Positions 18,193-27,020 are shown, counted from the first letter of the stretch. The stretch: 59,631 bases of DNA from Synergistaceae bacterium (GCA_017450125.1 JAFSWZ010000009.1:1-59631), one strand, 5' to 3'. Numbers and translations are program-made. The notes: generated by a model from the sequence alone, not told the origin.

Positions 18193-18519
18193 TCAAATTT
18201 CCTCCGTTGTAAGTCTAATGTACTTGGGATTCTCTAGAGCTATCTGCCTGAGCGAACGTGCAGCTGTTTCTGTGAGGAGTGATAACCTCTCCTGCTCGGA
18301 ACTTGGCCACACTGCCCGAATTACGGGGACTCGTTCGTCTGCCTCGACGTTCAGGCCTTGAACCTTCGCGATGTCCTCAAGCCCCAGAATAAGCGACTGC
18401 ATCAGCGTGCTCACTGCCGCACATATCACGTCGTTTCCGCTCCAGCCGAAGCCGGAATGTCCCCTGCTCTCAATCCCTGTTAATGTTCCCCCGCTGTAGT
18501 AGAGAGTTACGCGCGTCAA
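18193..18519 (-). CDS. prp: Ribosomal-processing cysteine protease Prp
   Basis: Prp (formerly YsxB/DUF464) cleaves the N-terminal extension of L27, which is needed for ribosome function. The 108-residue product has the catalytic dyad region [20 protein letters not shown] near residues 18-37, with His21 and Cys34 as the expected pair by family precedent. The start is a TTG one base after the rplU stop. The order rplU-prp-rpmA is conserved in bacteria that use this processing. Confidence 0.93.
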   Translation of the reverse strand: MTRVTLYYSGGTLTGIESRGHSGFGWSGNDVICAAVSTLMQSLILGLEDIAKVQGLNVEADERVPVIRAVWPSSEQERLSLLTETAARSLRQIALENPKYIRLTTEEI

Positions 18520-18520
18520 G

Positions 18521-18835
18521 CTAGCCTTCGATGTTCCTGATGACTACCTCAGTAAAGTACTGCCTGTGTCCGCGCATCTTCCTGTAGTTCTTCTTGCTCT
18601 TGTACTTGAACACAAGAACTTTGTCCGCGCGTCCCTGCTTCACGATTTCCGCCGTAACCCTTGCGCCGGTTACGTAGGGATTCCCGAAGCGGGCTTCCGT
18701 GCCTTCTCCTCCGACTGCTATAACCTTGTCGAAGATGATTTCTGTGCTGGTCTCGCCCCCGAGACGCTCTACCCTGAACTTGTCGCCGACGTTTACGCGG
18801 TACTGTTTTCCGCCGGTCTCGATAACTGCAAACAT
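18521..18835 (-). CDS. rplU: 50S ribosomal protein L21
   Basis: L21 binds 23S rRNA and L20 in the large subunit. The 104-residue product starts MFAVIETGGKQYRVNVGDKF and has KVLVFKYKSKKNYRKMRGHRQYFTEV near the end, both diagnostic. The ATG at 18835 is chosen because AAGGAGG lies 8 bases upstream; an in-frame ATG two codons earlier is only two bases from the ribosome site. It heads rplU-prp-rpmA-(terminator)-obg-nadD-lytR. Confidence 0.96.
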   Translation of the reverse strand: MFAVIETGGKQYRVNVGDKFRVERLGGETSTEIIFDKVIAVGGEGTEARFGNPYVTGARVTAEIVKQGRADKVLVFKYKSKKNYRKMRGHRQYFTEVVIRNIEG

Positions 18836-18928
18836 ATACATTTCCTCCTTACGCCGGACAAAGGCCCGCAAATGGCGCGGTTAAGCCTGAGCCGTGCGAG
18901 AATGTGTGCGATGCGGAGAATTATAGCA
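18836..18928 (-). promoter_or_regulatory. Extended -10 promoter and leader of the rplU operon
   Basis: On the minus strand TGC-TATAAT is at 18928-18920, just after the stop of the upstream glycosyltransferase. The leader of about 75 bases is GC-rich and can fold (for example GGCTCAGG with neighbouring CC/GC segments). Known L21 leaders regulate this operon in Firmicutes; whether this one does is unknown. Confidence 0.45.
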
Positions 18929-18933
18929 TACGG

Positions 18934-19897
18934 CTACACGTGGGAGAGTATTTCTGTGTCGTGCACTTCATTGCGGTCATGGTCTGTGAAGTCGCTCATT
19001 GGCCGCATGCCGCTGAGGTGGTCTGCCATGCCGCGTATCCTTTTTTCCTGATACTCCTCGAGGGATTTGCTGAAGTAGTGGTTGACGCGTATCTTGCTGA
19101 AGTGTACTTGTTCGGTGATGGGGCCGCGAACTATCCGGCCGTCTTCATCCAAGTTATGGAAGCCTCTGCGGTATGTCGGGAAGTGTACATGTCCGTAAAA
19201 AAATACCTTAGTCGGGTCGCATATAGTCTTGATGTGCTGGTTAGCAGGGAAGTCATCTTCTGCGCGCATCGTGTAATTCTCGAGGACTCCGCCTTCCGGC
19301 TTCGTGATGTGTCCGCTTGAACCGAATATGCACCAGTTCACGGCGAGGCCTCCGGCGTTCGGGTGAGAGGTCATGAACTCATCAACGAACTCGTATAGAT
19401 TGCTTAGTCCCCCCCCCCCCATTCGTAGAATTACGTACAAACATAAACTCATCCGCGTCAATGAAGCCCATGTACTTGAACTTGTGTCCGTAATCGTGAA
19501 GAGCCATGTTGTACGCATCAATCTGGCGAGCCTTGCCTCTTATTGCGTGATAGGTTACAAGTCCCGCATCGATGTACGGACTAAGGACTTCGCGGAAATT
19601 ATCCGTGCTCTCGTTGTCGTAGATTATGAAGTGCGAGACTCCCTGTTTGCGGTGAAACCCTATCCACTCTGCAATATACGGTGCTTCATTCTTTGCGATC
19701 AGGACGAACGCCAGACCTTTGCGCCCGGGCATGTTCTTGGCGCGGAAATATCCCAGCATCTTAATCATCATGAAAGGCGAGATAAGAATCTCCAGCAGGC
19801 GTAAAATCTTCTTGTCTGAAGTCAGATTACGGCATCTGTAGAGAAGCACATTGTACGCGCATAAATTATGCAGAACCCGCAAGCACTTTGCAAACAT
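18934..19897 (-). CDS. Phase-variable glycosyltransferase (present sequence frameshifted, OFF)
   Basis: The gene encodes a GT92/DUF23-like, GT-A-fold glycosyltransferase: FVLIAKNEAPYIAEWIGFH near residue 55, FIIYDNESTDN, the KARQIDAYNMAL segment and the DxD motif FIDADEFMF near 155. Right after the DxD lies a run of 12 G on the coding strand. With 12 the frame ends at codon 171. With 11 or 14 it continues into GGGLSNLYEFVDEF… to the stop at 18934, giving about 320 residues. The downstream half is clearly coding (VNWCIFGSSGH, MRAEDDFPANQH, GHVHFP). The ATG has a GGGGAGAG ribosome site. It likely adds a sugar to a surface glycan. The frameshift could also be an assembly error, but the tract type argues for slippage. 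Confidence 0.8.
19409..19420. repeat. Homopolymer tract C12 (G12 on coding strand) in a glycosyltransferase gene
   Basis: Twelve C on the plus strand. ON requires a length of 2 modulo 3 (11 or 14); the present 12 is OFF by one. On the plus strand ten bases follow the tract and then TTACGTA (19431-19437). Confidence 0.95.
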
Positions 19898-19916
19898 AAT
19901 ATTTTCTCTCCCCAGA

Positions 19917-19952
19917 AAAATAAAACAGGCCGCGCATTTTCAGCACAGCCCG
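19917..19952 (-). terminator. Terminator of cstA-copZ-like operon
   Basis: CGGGCTGTGC pairs with GCGCGGCCTG (10 bp including G-U pairs) across TGAAAAT, followed by TTTTATTTTT on the minus strand. It separates copZ from the phase-variable glycosyltransferase. Confidence 0.75.
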
Positions 19953-19968
19953 TGAAATCATAAAGTCT

Positions 19969-20184
19969 TTATGCCGCTTCTATCTTCGCGACATCGTAGC
20001 CCGCCTCGTCGATGGCTGACCTTATCGCCTCGTCAGCAACATCCTTCGCGAGCGTGATTACCGCCGTCCCGGCATCAAGGCTCACATCAGCCCCCGTAAC
20101 GCCGTCAAGTCCCTCTAATGCTTCCTTGACGTGCTTCACGCAGTTCTGGCAGCCCATGCCTTCAACGTGTACAACCTTCTTCAT
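19969..20184 (-). CDS. Heavy-metal-associated (HMA/CopZ-like) protein
   Basis: A 71-residue soluble metal chaperone of the ferredoxin-like HMA fold. VEGMGCQNCVKHVKEAL at residues 8-24 carries the CxxC metal site (GMxCxxC), and the end YDVAKIEAA is typical. It would bind Cu(I) or a similar soft metal, but no copper ATPase is adjacent. It starts 3 bases after the cstA stop, so it is coupled to a carbon-starvation transporter, an unusual partner. Confidence 0.88.
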   Translation of the reverse strand: MKKVVHVEGMGCQNCVKHVKEALEGLDGVTGADVSLDAGTAVITLAKDVADEAIRSAIDEAGYDVAKIEAA

Positions 20185-20187
20185 GCG

Positions 20188-21714
20188 TTATGCCGCCTTC
20201 TGAGCTTTCGACGCAGGCACAAACGTCGTGAACCAGTAGATCGCGAAGAACAGCATAGCCGCGATTATGCCGATTCCGTAAGCCACATTGCGCTCAAGCA
20301 TGAGGTAGCACTCTGGCGCAATGCAGAAGTACGTGATGCTTACTGCACTCATGAACATTGCAGGGATAGCCGCGATGAAGCCCTTGCCTGCTCCGACGTT
20401 GCGCGCGAGGTACACAGCACCTGCCCACAGCGCAATCATCGCAAGCGTCTGGTTCGACCACGAGAAGTAACGCCACACTATGCCGTAATCGAGGAAGGAG
20501 ATTGCGTAACCTGCCGCCAGCAACGGAACAGCCAGCATCAGTCTCGGGGCAAAACCCTTCTGTTCAATGCCGAACCAGTCAGCGAGTGTTAAACGTGCGC
20601 TCCTGAATGCCGTATCGCCTGACGTAATCGGGCACGCAACAACGCCGAGCAGTGCAAGAATGCTCCCTATCGGCCCGAGAAGCCCAACGGAAATCTGATA
20701 GACGCTCGTTGAGTTTCCGCCTCCGACAGCAAGAAGCCCCGCCGTCGAGAACCCGCCGTCCGTTCCGTTGTAGAACGCGATACCGGCCGAAGCCCAGATG
20801 AGCGCGATGATTCCTTCAGCGACCATTGCGCCATAGAACACGAAGCGTCCCTGACGCTCGCTCGTGAGGCAGCGTGCCATCATCGGGGACTGCGTCGCGT
20901 GGAAGCCGGAAATTGCTCCGCAGGCAACCGTGATGAACATCAACGGCCAGATAGGCATTGTGTCAGCCTTCGGGTGCATGTTGTACAGGCCTTCCCACAG
21001 CTCAATCATCGGCTTCGTTCCCTGAATGTGGTTGTAGACGGTCATTCCGCCGATGCCGATTGCCATGAAGATAAGGCACAGACCGAACACGGGATAGATT
21101 TTGCCGATGACCTTATCGATGGGAAGAAGTGTCGCAAGGAAGTAATACACGAGGATTACGACCGTGAGAATCTTCGTCCAGTCAGCCGCACCGTAGCCCA
21201 TGAACATAGCAGGAGCACCGCCAGCCGCACCTACAGCACCGCTCGTGCCCTGAGTGAGCATCAGCGCGAGAAGTCCTGCCGGTCCTACCATGAAGACAAC
21301 GCCGACCATTACGAGCAGGACGACAGAGAACAGCCTCATAACCTGAAGCATGAAGCCGCCGAGATATTTTCCCGTAATCTCCGAGACGCTTGCTCCGTCG
21401 TTCCTCATCGAAAGCATTCCGACAAGGTAATCATGAACTGCTCCGGCAAAAATTGTCCCGAAGACTATCCACAGATAAACCTGAGGCCCCCAGATTGCGC
21501 CGGTAAGTGCACCGAATATCGGCCCGAGCCCCGCGATGTTGAGGAGCTGAATCAGGAAAGCACGTCCCGGAGTTATGGGCACGAAGTCAACTCCGTCCTC
21601 TTTCCTAGTGCAAGGAGTTTCCCTATCGTCAGGCCCGAAAATAGCGTTGACGATTGCACCATAAATACAGTAGCCCAGCACGAGAAGCACCAAGCCGCCA
21701 AGAAATGAATACAT
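20188..21714 (-). CDS. cstA: CstA-family transporter (peptide/pyruvate)
   Basis: A 508-residue integral membrane protein with about 13-15 hydrophobic segments. The CstA family imports peptides or pyruvate during carbon limitation. Family segments include PGRAFLIQLLNIAGLGPIFGALTGAIWGP near residue 45 and GTIFAGAVHDYLVGMLSMRNDGASVSEI near 85, then GFHATQSPMMARCL and ITSGDTAFRSARL. It is shorter than E. coli CstA (about 700) but matches the short form of many anaerobes. ATG 21714 is preferred because GGGAG lies upstream and the longer frame adds unrelated residues. A promoter with TTGATT-N16-TAAAAT precedes it, divergent from the racemase gene. Confidence 0.92.
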   Translation of the reverse strand: MYSFLGGLVLLVLGYCIYGAIVNAIFGPDDRETPCTRKEDGVDFVPITPGRAFLIQLLNIAGLGPIFGALTGAIWGPQVYLWIVFGTIFAGAVHDYLVGMLSMRNDGASVSEITGKYLGGFMLQVMRLFSVVLLVMVGVVFMVGPAGLLALMLTQGTSGAVGAAGGAPAMFMGYGAADWTKILTVVILVYYFLATLLPIDKVIGKIYPVFGLCLIFMAIGIGGMTVYNHIQGTKPMIELWEGLYNMHPKADTMPIWPLMFITVACGAISGFHATQSPMMARCLTSERQGRFVFYGAMVAEGIIALIWASAGIAFYNGTDGGFSTAGLLAVGGGNSTSVYQISVGLLGPIGSILALLGVVACPITSGDTAFRSARLTLADWFGIEQKGFAPRLMLAVPLLAAGYAISFLDYGIVWRYFSWSNQTLAMIALWAGAVYLARNVGAGKGFIAAIPAMFMSAVSITYFCIAPECYLMLERNVAYGIGIIAAMLFFAIYWFTTFVPASKAQKAA

Positions 21715-21758
21715 TAAACGTTTCTCCCTTCTTAAGTTGTGGTAGTATGGATAGCAGA

Positions 21759-21786
21759 ATTTTAGTCCGTTCATGAATAAAATCAA
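21759..21786 (-). promoter_or_regulatory. Candidate promoter of cstA
   Basis: On the minus strand TTGATT (21786-21781), a 16-base spacer and TAAAAT (21764-21759), 45 bases before the cstA ATG. Confidence 0.4.
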
Positions 21787-21810
21787 GCATTCACAAAGGA
21801 GGTTATCATT

Positions 21811-22500
21811 ATGCAGACGTTAGGAGTACTCGGCGGAATGGGACCTGCGGCATGTGCTGAGTTCCTGCGAATCTTCGCGCGCGACTGCCCGGCTAAGGAC
21901 GACTCGCAGCACCCGAAAATTATCATGCTCTCTGACCCCGAAACGCCCGACCGCAGCAATGGCATCATGGGTCTCGGCCCTGACCCTCTGCCGGTAATCA
22001 GGAAGAATCTTCTTCAGCTCGCACAGTGGGGCGCGGATGTCTTGGCCGTTCCGTGCAACACAGCACACTACTTCATCGACAGGTTCAGGGACGAGCTTCC
22101 CGTGCCGCTGATACACATCGTTGAAGCGACGGTAGAGGCCGCGAAGGAACTTAGTCAGGGGAACTGCTCGTGGCTTCTTGCGACTGACGGGACGCAGAAG
22201 AGCCTGATTTACCCTGCGTGCGCCGAGAAGATGCATTATCACTTCCTGAAGCCTTCGCCTTCACAGCAGGAGAAGATTCAGCACTGCGTACGTCTGGTGA
22301 AGGCAGGAGACATGGCTTCAGCAGGAGAGACAATGCGCGACGTGGTGAATGAGCTTTGGGGAGAACGTAACGTGCCGGTAACTATGGGCTGTACGGAGCT
22401 CCCGCTGGCGTATGAGGCATCCGGGCTTCCGCTTGAACGCCAGGTGTCGAGCCTCAAGGCACTCAGCGACGCGTGTATCCGTGTCCTGTATCAGCAGTAA
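21811..22500 (+). CDS. Aspartate/glutamate racemase family protein
   Basis: A 229-residue cofactor-independent amino-acid racemase of the Asp/Glu family, most similar in pattern to aspartate racemase. GVLGGMGPAACAEFL is at residues 5-19, the first catalytic cysteine lies in VPCNTAHYF near 81-89 and the second in MGCTELPLAY near 194-203. It would interconvert L- and D-aspartate or a related acid, possibly for envelope use. AAAGGAGG precedes the ATG. It is divergent from cstA and followed by the Wzz gene's own promoter. Confidence 0.88.
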   Translation: MQTLGVLGGMGPAACAEFLRIFARDCPAKDDSQHPKIIMLSDPETPDRSNGIMGLGPDPLPVIRKNLLQLAQWGADVLAVPCNTAHYFIDRFRDELPVPLIHIVEATVEAAKELSQGNCSWLLATDGTQKSLIYPACAEKMHYHFLKPSPSQQEKIQHCVRLVKAGDMASAGETMRDVVNELWGERNVPVTMGCTELPLAYEASGLPLERQVSSLKALSDACIRVLYQQ

Positions 22501-22509
22501 TGTTATAAT
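22501..22509 (+). promoter_or_regulatory. Extended -10 promoter of the Wzz gene
   Basis: TGT followed by TATAAT at 22504-22509, starting right after the racemase stop. There is no clear -35. Confidence 0.5.
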
Positions 22510-22547
22510 CAGGCGCAAAAAATTGACCAGAAAGGATTGATTTGCTC

Positions 22548-23723
22548 ATGCCTTATGATGACATGAACGACGAAGAAGAACTATCATTGCTCGACATATT
22601 CACTATATTGTGGCGGAGGAAAGGGCTGATAATCTTCCTGACTGTGGTGTTCGGAGGAGCGGCGGCATTCTACGCGTTCACTGCTCCGTTCATCTACAGG
22701 GGAGAGTGCAGGATACTTCCTTCCGGAAGCGGAGGTGCCAGCGGACTTATGGCACAGCTCGGAGGACTTGCCGGCCTCGTAGGACTTCCCAGCACAGCGA
22801 CCAACGGGCAGATGATGATCGGCATACTTCAGGGAGACACGGTTGTTGATGCGATAATCGACAAGTTCAACCTCATGGAGGAGTACGAGCAGGAGATTCG
22901 CCTTCATGCACGGACGGCAACCCTCAAGAATCTCGAGGTCAACGAGGACACGAAGAGCGGTATCATCAGCGTGGCCTTCCTGAACAAAGACCCGCAGAGA
23001 GCCTCCGACATCGCCAACGCGTTTGTTTATGAGCTGCAGAAGAAGGTGCAGGATCTTTCGGTGAAGGACGCACAGCAGAAGCGCGAGTTCTTCGAGAATC
23101 AGTTACTGCAGGCACAGCAGGAGCTCAACACTGCGGAGGCTGACATGATGAAGTACCAGCAGGACAGCGGTGTCATCGAGCTTGGTTCGCAGACGGGCGC
23201 AATACTTGCATCAATCAACAGCCTGCGCAACAGGATTGCGGCCAAGAACGTCGAGATTTCCACCCTGAGCAGCTACGCCCGCAAGGACAACCCGCGCCTG
23301 AAGCTGCTGCAGTCGGAGCTTGAAGCCATGACGAAGGAGCTCCGCAGTCTCGAGGAACAGCAGAGCAGGCAAGGACGGAGCTCAAACAGCGACCTCTTGG
23401 CCTCAGTCGGGCAGGTGCCTGAGCTCGGGATAGAGTATCAGCGTTACATGAGGAATCTGCAGTTCGCAACGGCGAAGTACGAGCTGATGATGAGGCAGTA
23501 CGAGAGCGCGCGTCTCAGCGAAGCCAGCGACATTTCGACGATACAGATCGTTGACCCTGCGACACCGCCGGACTACAAGTACAAGCCCAAGCGTGCAACG
23601 ATAACCCTTGCCGGAGGGCTTGGAGGCATGTTGCTCGGTGTGTTCTGGGCATTCCTCACCGAACATATCAACGAACTCCGCAAGACCAGAAGACAGCGCG
23701 ATGATGACGACGACGACTATTAG
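22548..23723 (+). CDS. Wzz-type polysaccharide chain-length / co-polymerase protein
   Basis: A 391-residue inner-membrane protein that sets polysaccharide chain length or aids export. It has a short cytosolic N-terminus with LSLLDIFTILWRRKG, membrane segment one at about 28-50, and a periplasmic domain with long coiled coils (about 145-290, Lys/Gln/Glu-rich). A conserved VDPATPPDYKYKPKR segment comes just before the second membrane segment at about 350-370. The C-terminus is strikingly acidic, six aspartates then tyrosine, possibly a phosphorylatable or interaction tail. It has no tyrosine-kinase domain. ATG 22548 follows AAAGGA. The gene stands alone between its promoter and a terminator but fits the glycan genes elsewhere in the window. 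Confidence 0.88.
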   Translation: MPYDDMNDEEELSLLDIFTILWRRKGLIIFLTVVFGGAAAFYAFTAPFIYRGECRILPSGSGGASGLMAQLGGLAGLVGLPSTATNGQMMIGILQGDTVVDAIIDKFNLMEEYEQEIRLHARTATLKNLEVNEDTKSGIISVAFLNKDPQRASDIANAFVYELQKKVQDLSVKDAQQKREFFENQLLQAQQELNTAEADMMKYQQDSGVIELGSQTGAILASINSLRNRIAAKNVEISTLSSYARKDNPRLKLLQSELEAMTKELRSLEEQQSRQGRSSNSDLLASVGQVPELGIEYQRYMRNLQFATAKYELMMRQYESARLSEASDISTIQIVDPATPPDYKYKPKRATITLAGGLGGMLLGVFWAFLTEHINELRKTRRQRDDDDDDY

Positions 23724-23733
23724 CACCAGCAGA

Positions 23734-23763
23734 AGCTCTCCTTCACGGGGGAGCTTTTCTTTT
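23734..23763 (+). terminator. Terminator of the Wzz gene
   Basis: AGCTCTCC pairs with GGGGAGCT and is followed by TTTTCTTTT. It overlaps the comM stop on the other strand. Confidence 0.8.
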
Positions 23764-25270
23764 ACCCTCTGCCGTAACCCTGACGGTACATCAATGCTTC
23801 AGCCAGATGCTTCTTCCCGATGCGTTCATCGCCGGACAAGTCCGCAATAGTACGCGAGACCTTTAGCACCCTGCTCATTCCGCGCCCGGAAAGGTTGAGC
23901 TTGGCCGCCATAAGAGCAAGGTAGTCGCGTTCTGCATCCTGCAGGATCAGGCATCTCTTCACCAGCTTCTCGGGAATCTCTGCGTTGCACGTGTAACCGT
24001 ACTCACGCCACCTGTCCTGCTGAATCTTCCTTGCACTGATTACGCGCTTGCGGATTGACGCGCTGGACTCGGGAGGGTTGTCCTTGTCGGTGAAGGATAA
24101 CAGCTCGTCGGGCGTGAGCTTCGGGACGTGAATCTGCAGGTCTATCCTGTCCATGATGGGCCCGGAAAGTTTCCGCTTGTAGCGTTCGAGGTCTCCGGCG
24201 GTGCACTTGCAGGGAGTTACGGGATCTCCGGCGTAACCGCACGCACAGGGGTTAGCGGCCAAGACCAACAGCACGCGCGACGGGTAAACCACGCTTCCTG
24301 CTGCCCTGCTGACCGTGATGAACCCGTCCTCAATCGGTGCTCTGAGGCTCTCCGTGAGGTCTCTGCGGAACTCCGTATACTCGTCGAGGAACAGCACTCC
24401 CCTGTGAGCCCGCGAAACTTCTCCCGGCCTAAGGTCGCTTCCTCCTCCGCAGACTGACACGGTGCTCGCGGTGAAGTGTACGGTTCTGAACGGACGCTCT
24501 CTCGTGGGCTTGCTGTCGTCTCCGAGAGTACTGCGGATTAACAGCGTCTCGACGAGTTCATCATCGGTGAGGGGCGGGAGAATCCCTGCGATTGCGCGGG
24601 CAATGAGTGTCTTTCCGCTTCCCGGCGACCCCACAAGAAGGAGGTTGTGATGTCCTGCGGCGGCGATCTCTGCGGCACGTCGGGCGGCAATCTGCCCCTT
24701 GATGTCCGAGAAGTCAGGATCAGCGTTTTCTGGCACATCAGGCACGAACGCCGGAGGAACAGGACGCGGCTTCTCCTCGCCAGACAGCATCATGAACAGT
24801 TCGCTGAGGCTGTCAGCGCAGTACGCTTCAACTCCCTGAACCAGCGCGACTTCTTCAGCGTTTCCGCCCGGAACGTACAGCGGGATACCCATCTCGCGCG
24901 CAAGGAACGCCGCAGGTACTGCACCCCTCACCCTCCGAAGCCGTCCGTCCAGCGCAAGTTCACCCATGTATAACGCTTTGGGTGCGTCTTTGAGGTGGCC
25001 GGTGGCCTGCATCATTCCGAGTGCTATCGGCAAATCCAGAAGCGCGCCTTCTTTCGGGATGTCAGCGGGCGCAAGGTTGACGGAGATTCTGCCCTTGAGG
25101 TTCAGGCCAAGAGAACGCAGAGCCGCCCTCACGCGCTCCTTCGACTCGCGAACCGCAACATCAGGCATCCCCACAATATTTATCGTGAACAGCCCGCCGG
25201 TTATCTCAACCTCGACTTCAACCGACAGCCCCTCAATTCCCTTGAGAGTTACGCCGAGAATCCCGCTCAT
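23762..25270 (-). CDS. comM: ComM/YifB-family Mg-chelatase-like AAA ATPase
   Basis: A 502-residue AAA+ ATPase; ComM is a helicase that promotes branch migration of DNA taken up in natural transformation. It has an N-terminal Lon-protease-like domain (1-160: [41 protein letters not shown]). The AAA domain has [15 protein letters not shown] near 215 and LFLDEYTEF near 285, and there is a zinc-like cysteine group, [17 protein letters not shown], near 345-361. ATG 25270 overlaps the dedA stop (ATGA). Together with the type IV pilus genes it would fit competence, but no com uptake genes are in the window. Confidence 0.93.
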   Translation of the reverse strand: MSGILGVTLKGIEGLSVEVEVEITGGLFTINIVGMPDVAVRESKERVRAALRSLGLNLKGRISVNLAPADIPKEGALLDLPIALGMMQATGHLKDAPKALYMGELALDGRLRRVRGAVPAAFLAREMGIPLYVPGGNAEEVALVQGVEAYCADSLSELFMMLSGEEKPRPVPPAFVPDVPENADPDFSDIKGQIAARRAAEIAAAGHHNLLLVGSPGSGKTLIARAIAGILPPLTDDELVETLLIRSTLGDDSKPTRERPFRTVHFTASTVSVCGGGSDLRPGEVSRAHRGVLFLDEYTEFRRDLTESLRAPIEDGFITVSRAAGSVVYPSRVLLVLAANPCACGYAGDPVTPCKCTAGDLERYKRKLSGPIMDRIDLQIHVPKLTPDELLSFTDKDNPPESSASIRKRVISARKIQQDRWREYGYTCNAEIPEKLVKRCLILQDAERDYLALMAAKLNLSGRGMSRVLKVSRTIADLSGDERIGKKHLAEALMYRQGYGRG

Positions 25271-25878
25271 GGCTTCTTCTTCATCCGCAGGAAGAGCACG
25301 TACCCTCCCGCAATCAGCACAGCCAGCCCGACGCACGCAATTGTGATAACGTGAAGGTACTCCTTCAGCAAGTCCTGATGCTCGCCGAGAAGATACCCCG
25401 CGAACGTCAGCACCACAACCCACGCTCCTGCCCCTATCGACGTGTAGAGGGTAAAGGTCTTCATGGGCATTCGTGCTATCCCTGCAGGAAGCGAGATGTA
25501 CTGCCTTATGACGGGGAGCAAACGCCCGACGAGCGTGCTGATGTGCCCGTGCTTGAGGAAGAACTCATCGGCTTTGTTGACGCTCTCGGGGGACACGAAG
25601 AAGTATTTTCCCCACTTCAGCAGGAACGGGCGGCCGAATTTTACCGCTATCCAGTAATTGAACAGCGCGCCCAAGAGACTGCCGGCGATTCCTGAGAGCA
25701 GGACTAGAGAGAGGGACATTTCACCTTTCCACGCGAGATAACCCGCCGGAGGCATGACCACTTCACTCGGAAAAGGGAAGAACGATGATTCGAGGAACAT
25801 CAGGGAGACTATCCCTGTGTAGCCCATCCTGCCGATTGTGTCGACAAGCCACGCTGTGAGTGCGCTGATGATGTGCAT
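25267..25878 (-). CDS. DedA-family membrane protein
   Basis: A 203-residue integral membrane protein of the DedA/SNARE-associated family. Some members are undecaprenyl-phosphate or phosphatidylethanolamine flippases. The conserved [22 protein letters not shown] segment (near 25-46) and [20 protein letters not shown] (near 113-132) are family hallmarks, including the acidic residue in the first and the arginine-proline motif in the second. About five hydrophobic stretches are visible. The start at 25878 overlaps the glpX stop (TAATG), making the operon glpX-dedA-comM. Confidence 0.9.
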   Translation of the reverse strand: MHIISALTAWLVDTIGRMGYTGIVSLMFLESSFFPFPSEVVMPPAGYLAWKGEMSLSLVLLSGIAGSLLGALFNYWIAVKFGRPFLLKWGKYFFVSPESVNKADEFFLKHGHISTLVGRLLPVIRQYISLPAGIARMPMKTFTLYTSIGAGAWVVVLTFAGYLLGEHQDLLKEYLHVITIACVGLAVLIAGGYVLFLRMKKKP

Positions 25879-26900
25879 TACAGGCCGAGATCCTCTTTGA
25901 CGGTCGGATCGTAGGCGATGTTTCCGCCCATCTCCTCGAGCTTCTTCTGTGAGTGTGTTGCAGAGATGAAGCGGATTGTCCCGGAGCTGCTTCTCATGCA
26001 CAGGGAGTTTGTCTCGATGTGAGCACCGTGATAGTGCACTCCCTTCAGCAGGTCTCCGTCAGAACCTCCTGCCGCCGCAAAGAACACGTTGTCGCTCTTC
26101 ACGAGGTCGTCGATAGTCAGGACAGTGTCCTTCGTGAGGCCGCGTTCTTTCGCCCGTGCTTCGTCCTCGTCGTTGCGGAAATAGGGCTGGCACTGCATAT
26201 TAGCGTCAAGGCACTTCATTGCGCACGCGGTGATTACGGCTTCAGGACTCCCGCCGATGCCCAGAAGAATATCTGCCGACTCGTGGCCGGGAAGGCTCGT
26301 CATCAGTGCACCAGCAACGTCGCCGTCTCCGATGAGCCTAACTCGTGCTCCCATTGCACGGACGCGTTCGAGAATCTCTCCGTTGCGAGGACGGTCAAGC
26401 ATTACCACTGTGGTTTCCTCGATCTTCTTGCCCTTAGCCTTCGCGACTATCCTTACGTTGAACTCTACGGGTGCTTGAATGTCTATGTACCCTGCGGCTT
26501 CCGGGCCGGTAACTATTTTGTTGAGGTAGAACAGGTTGTCCGGGCTGAACATCGTTCCTCTGGGTGCGGCGGCTATTACGCTGATTGCCCCGTCCTGACC
26601 CTGCGCGACGAGACGCGTTCCGTCGATGGGGTCAACCGCGATGTCAACTTCAGGGCCATCACCCGTCCCTACTTCCTCGCCGTTGAAGAGCATCGGTGCT
26701 TCATCCTTCTCGCCCTCGCCGATGACTACGACTCCCTTCATCGCAACACCGTGAAGAACGTAGCGCATTGCCTCAACGGCGGCGCGGTCAACCTCGTTCT
26801 TGTTGCCGAGCCCGAACCAGCGGCCGGAGGCCATTACGGCGGCTTCTGCAGAACGTACGAGCTCCATAGCAAGATTCTTGTCCTGTGCGAATAGTGCCAT
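25878..26900 (-). CDS. glpX: Class II fructose-1,6-bisphosphatase
   Basis: GlpX dephosphorylates fructose-1,6-bisphosphate in gluconeogenesis. The 340-residue product has [18 protein letters not shown] near residue 57, with [12 protein letters not shown] near 86-97 as the metal and phosphate motif, plus GDGDVAGAL and [10 protein letters not shown] further on. It is led by an extended -10 promoter, heads glpX-dedA-comM, and its stop overlaps the dedA start. Confidence 0.94.
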   Translation of the reverse strand: MALFAQDKNLAMELVRSAEAAVMASGRWFGLGNKNEVDRAAVEAMRYVLHGVAMKGVVVIGEGEKDEAPMLFNGEEVGTGDGPEVDIAVDPIDGTRLVAQGQDGAISVIAAAPRGTMFSPDNLFYLNKIVTGPEAAGYIDIQAPVEFNVRIVAKAKGKKIEETTVVMLDRPRNGEILERVRAMGARVRLIGDGDVAGALMTSLPGHESADILLGIGGSPEAVITACAMKCLDANMQCQPYFRNDEDEARAKERGLTKDTVLTIDDLVKSDNVFFAAAGGSDGDLLKGVHYHGAHIETNSLCMRSSSGTIRFISATHSQKKLEEMGGNIAYDPTVKEDLGL

Positions 26901-26960
26901 TAAGAACTTCCTCCCTCGAAAAATTTTGTGTGTGTGATTATTGTGAGTGGTATTGCTGAG

Positions 26961-26969
26961 ATTATAGCA
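26961..26969 (-). promoter_or_regulatory. Extended -10 promoter of glpX-dedA-comM
   Basis: On the minus strand TGC-TATAAT. Its upstream side is the U-run of the preceding terminator, with one base between. Confidence 0.5.
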
Positions 26970-26970
26970 G

Positions 26971-27001
26971 AAAAAATCCCCCCCGATTGCTCAGGAGGGA
27001 T
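26971..27001 (-). terminator. Terminator of the exported ACT-domain gene
   Basis: On the minus strand ATCCCTCC pairs with GGGGGGAT (one mismatch) and is followed by TTTTTT. The run of seven C here is part of the hairpin and not a slippage tract in a gene. Confidence 0.8.
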
Positions 27002-27020
27002 GCTCGTCAAGATTCTGCGG

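Noticed and set aside
18934-19897. Calling the three frameshifted glycan genes plain pseudogenes
   Set aside because: Each break is exactly at a long homopolymer, each is one base from a full frame, and both halves keep family-like coding sequence, which fits phase variation better than decay. Assembly error in the tracts remains possible.
20899-21708. A 269-codon plus-strand open frame opposite cstA
   Set aside because: It is rich in His/Arg/Asp/Ser as expected for the complement of a hydrophobic membrane protein, and it has no start signal.
23695-23720. GAT/GAC repeat at the end of the Wzz gene as a slippage switch
   Set aside because: The unit is three bases and encodes an aspartate tail, so length change would not shift the frame.
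25953-26894. A 313-codon plus-strand open frame opposite glpX
   Set aside because: Its composition is that of a shadow frame (many Cys/His/Val/Arg), and glpX on the other strand has unmistakable motifs.
26978-26984. Run of seven C between the ACT-domain gene and glpX as another contingency tract
   Set aside because: It is one arm of a terminator hairpin and is shorter than the 10-12-base tracts; it is neither in a coding frame nor in a promoter spacer.
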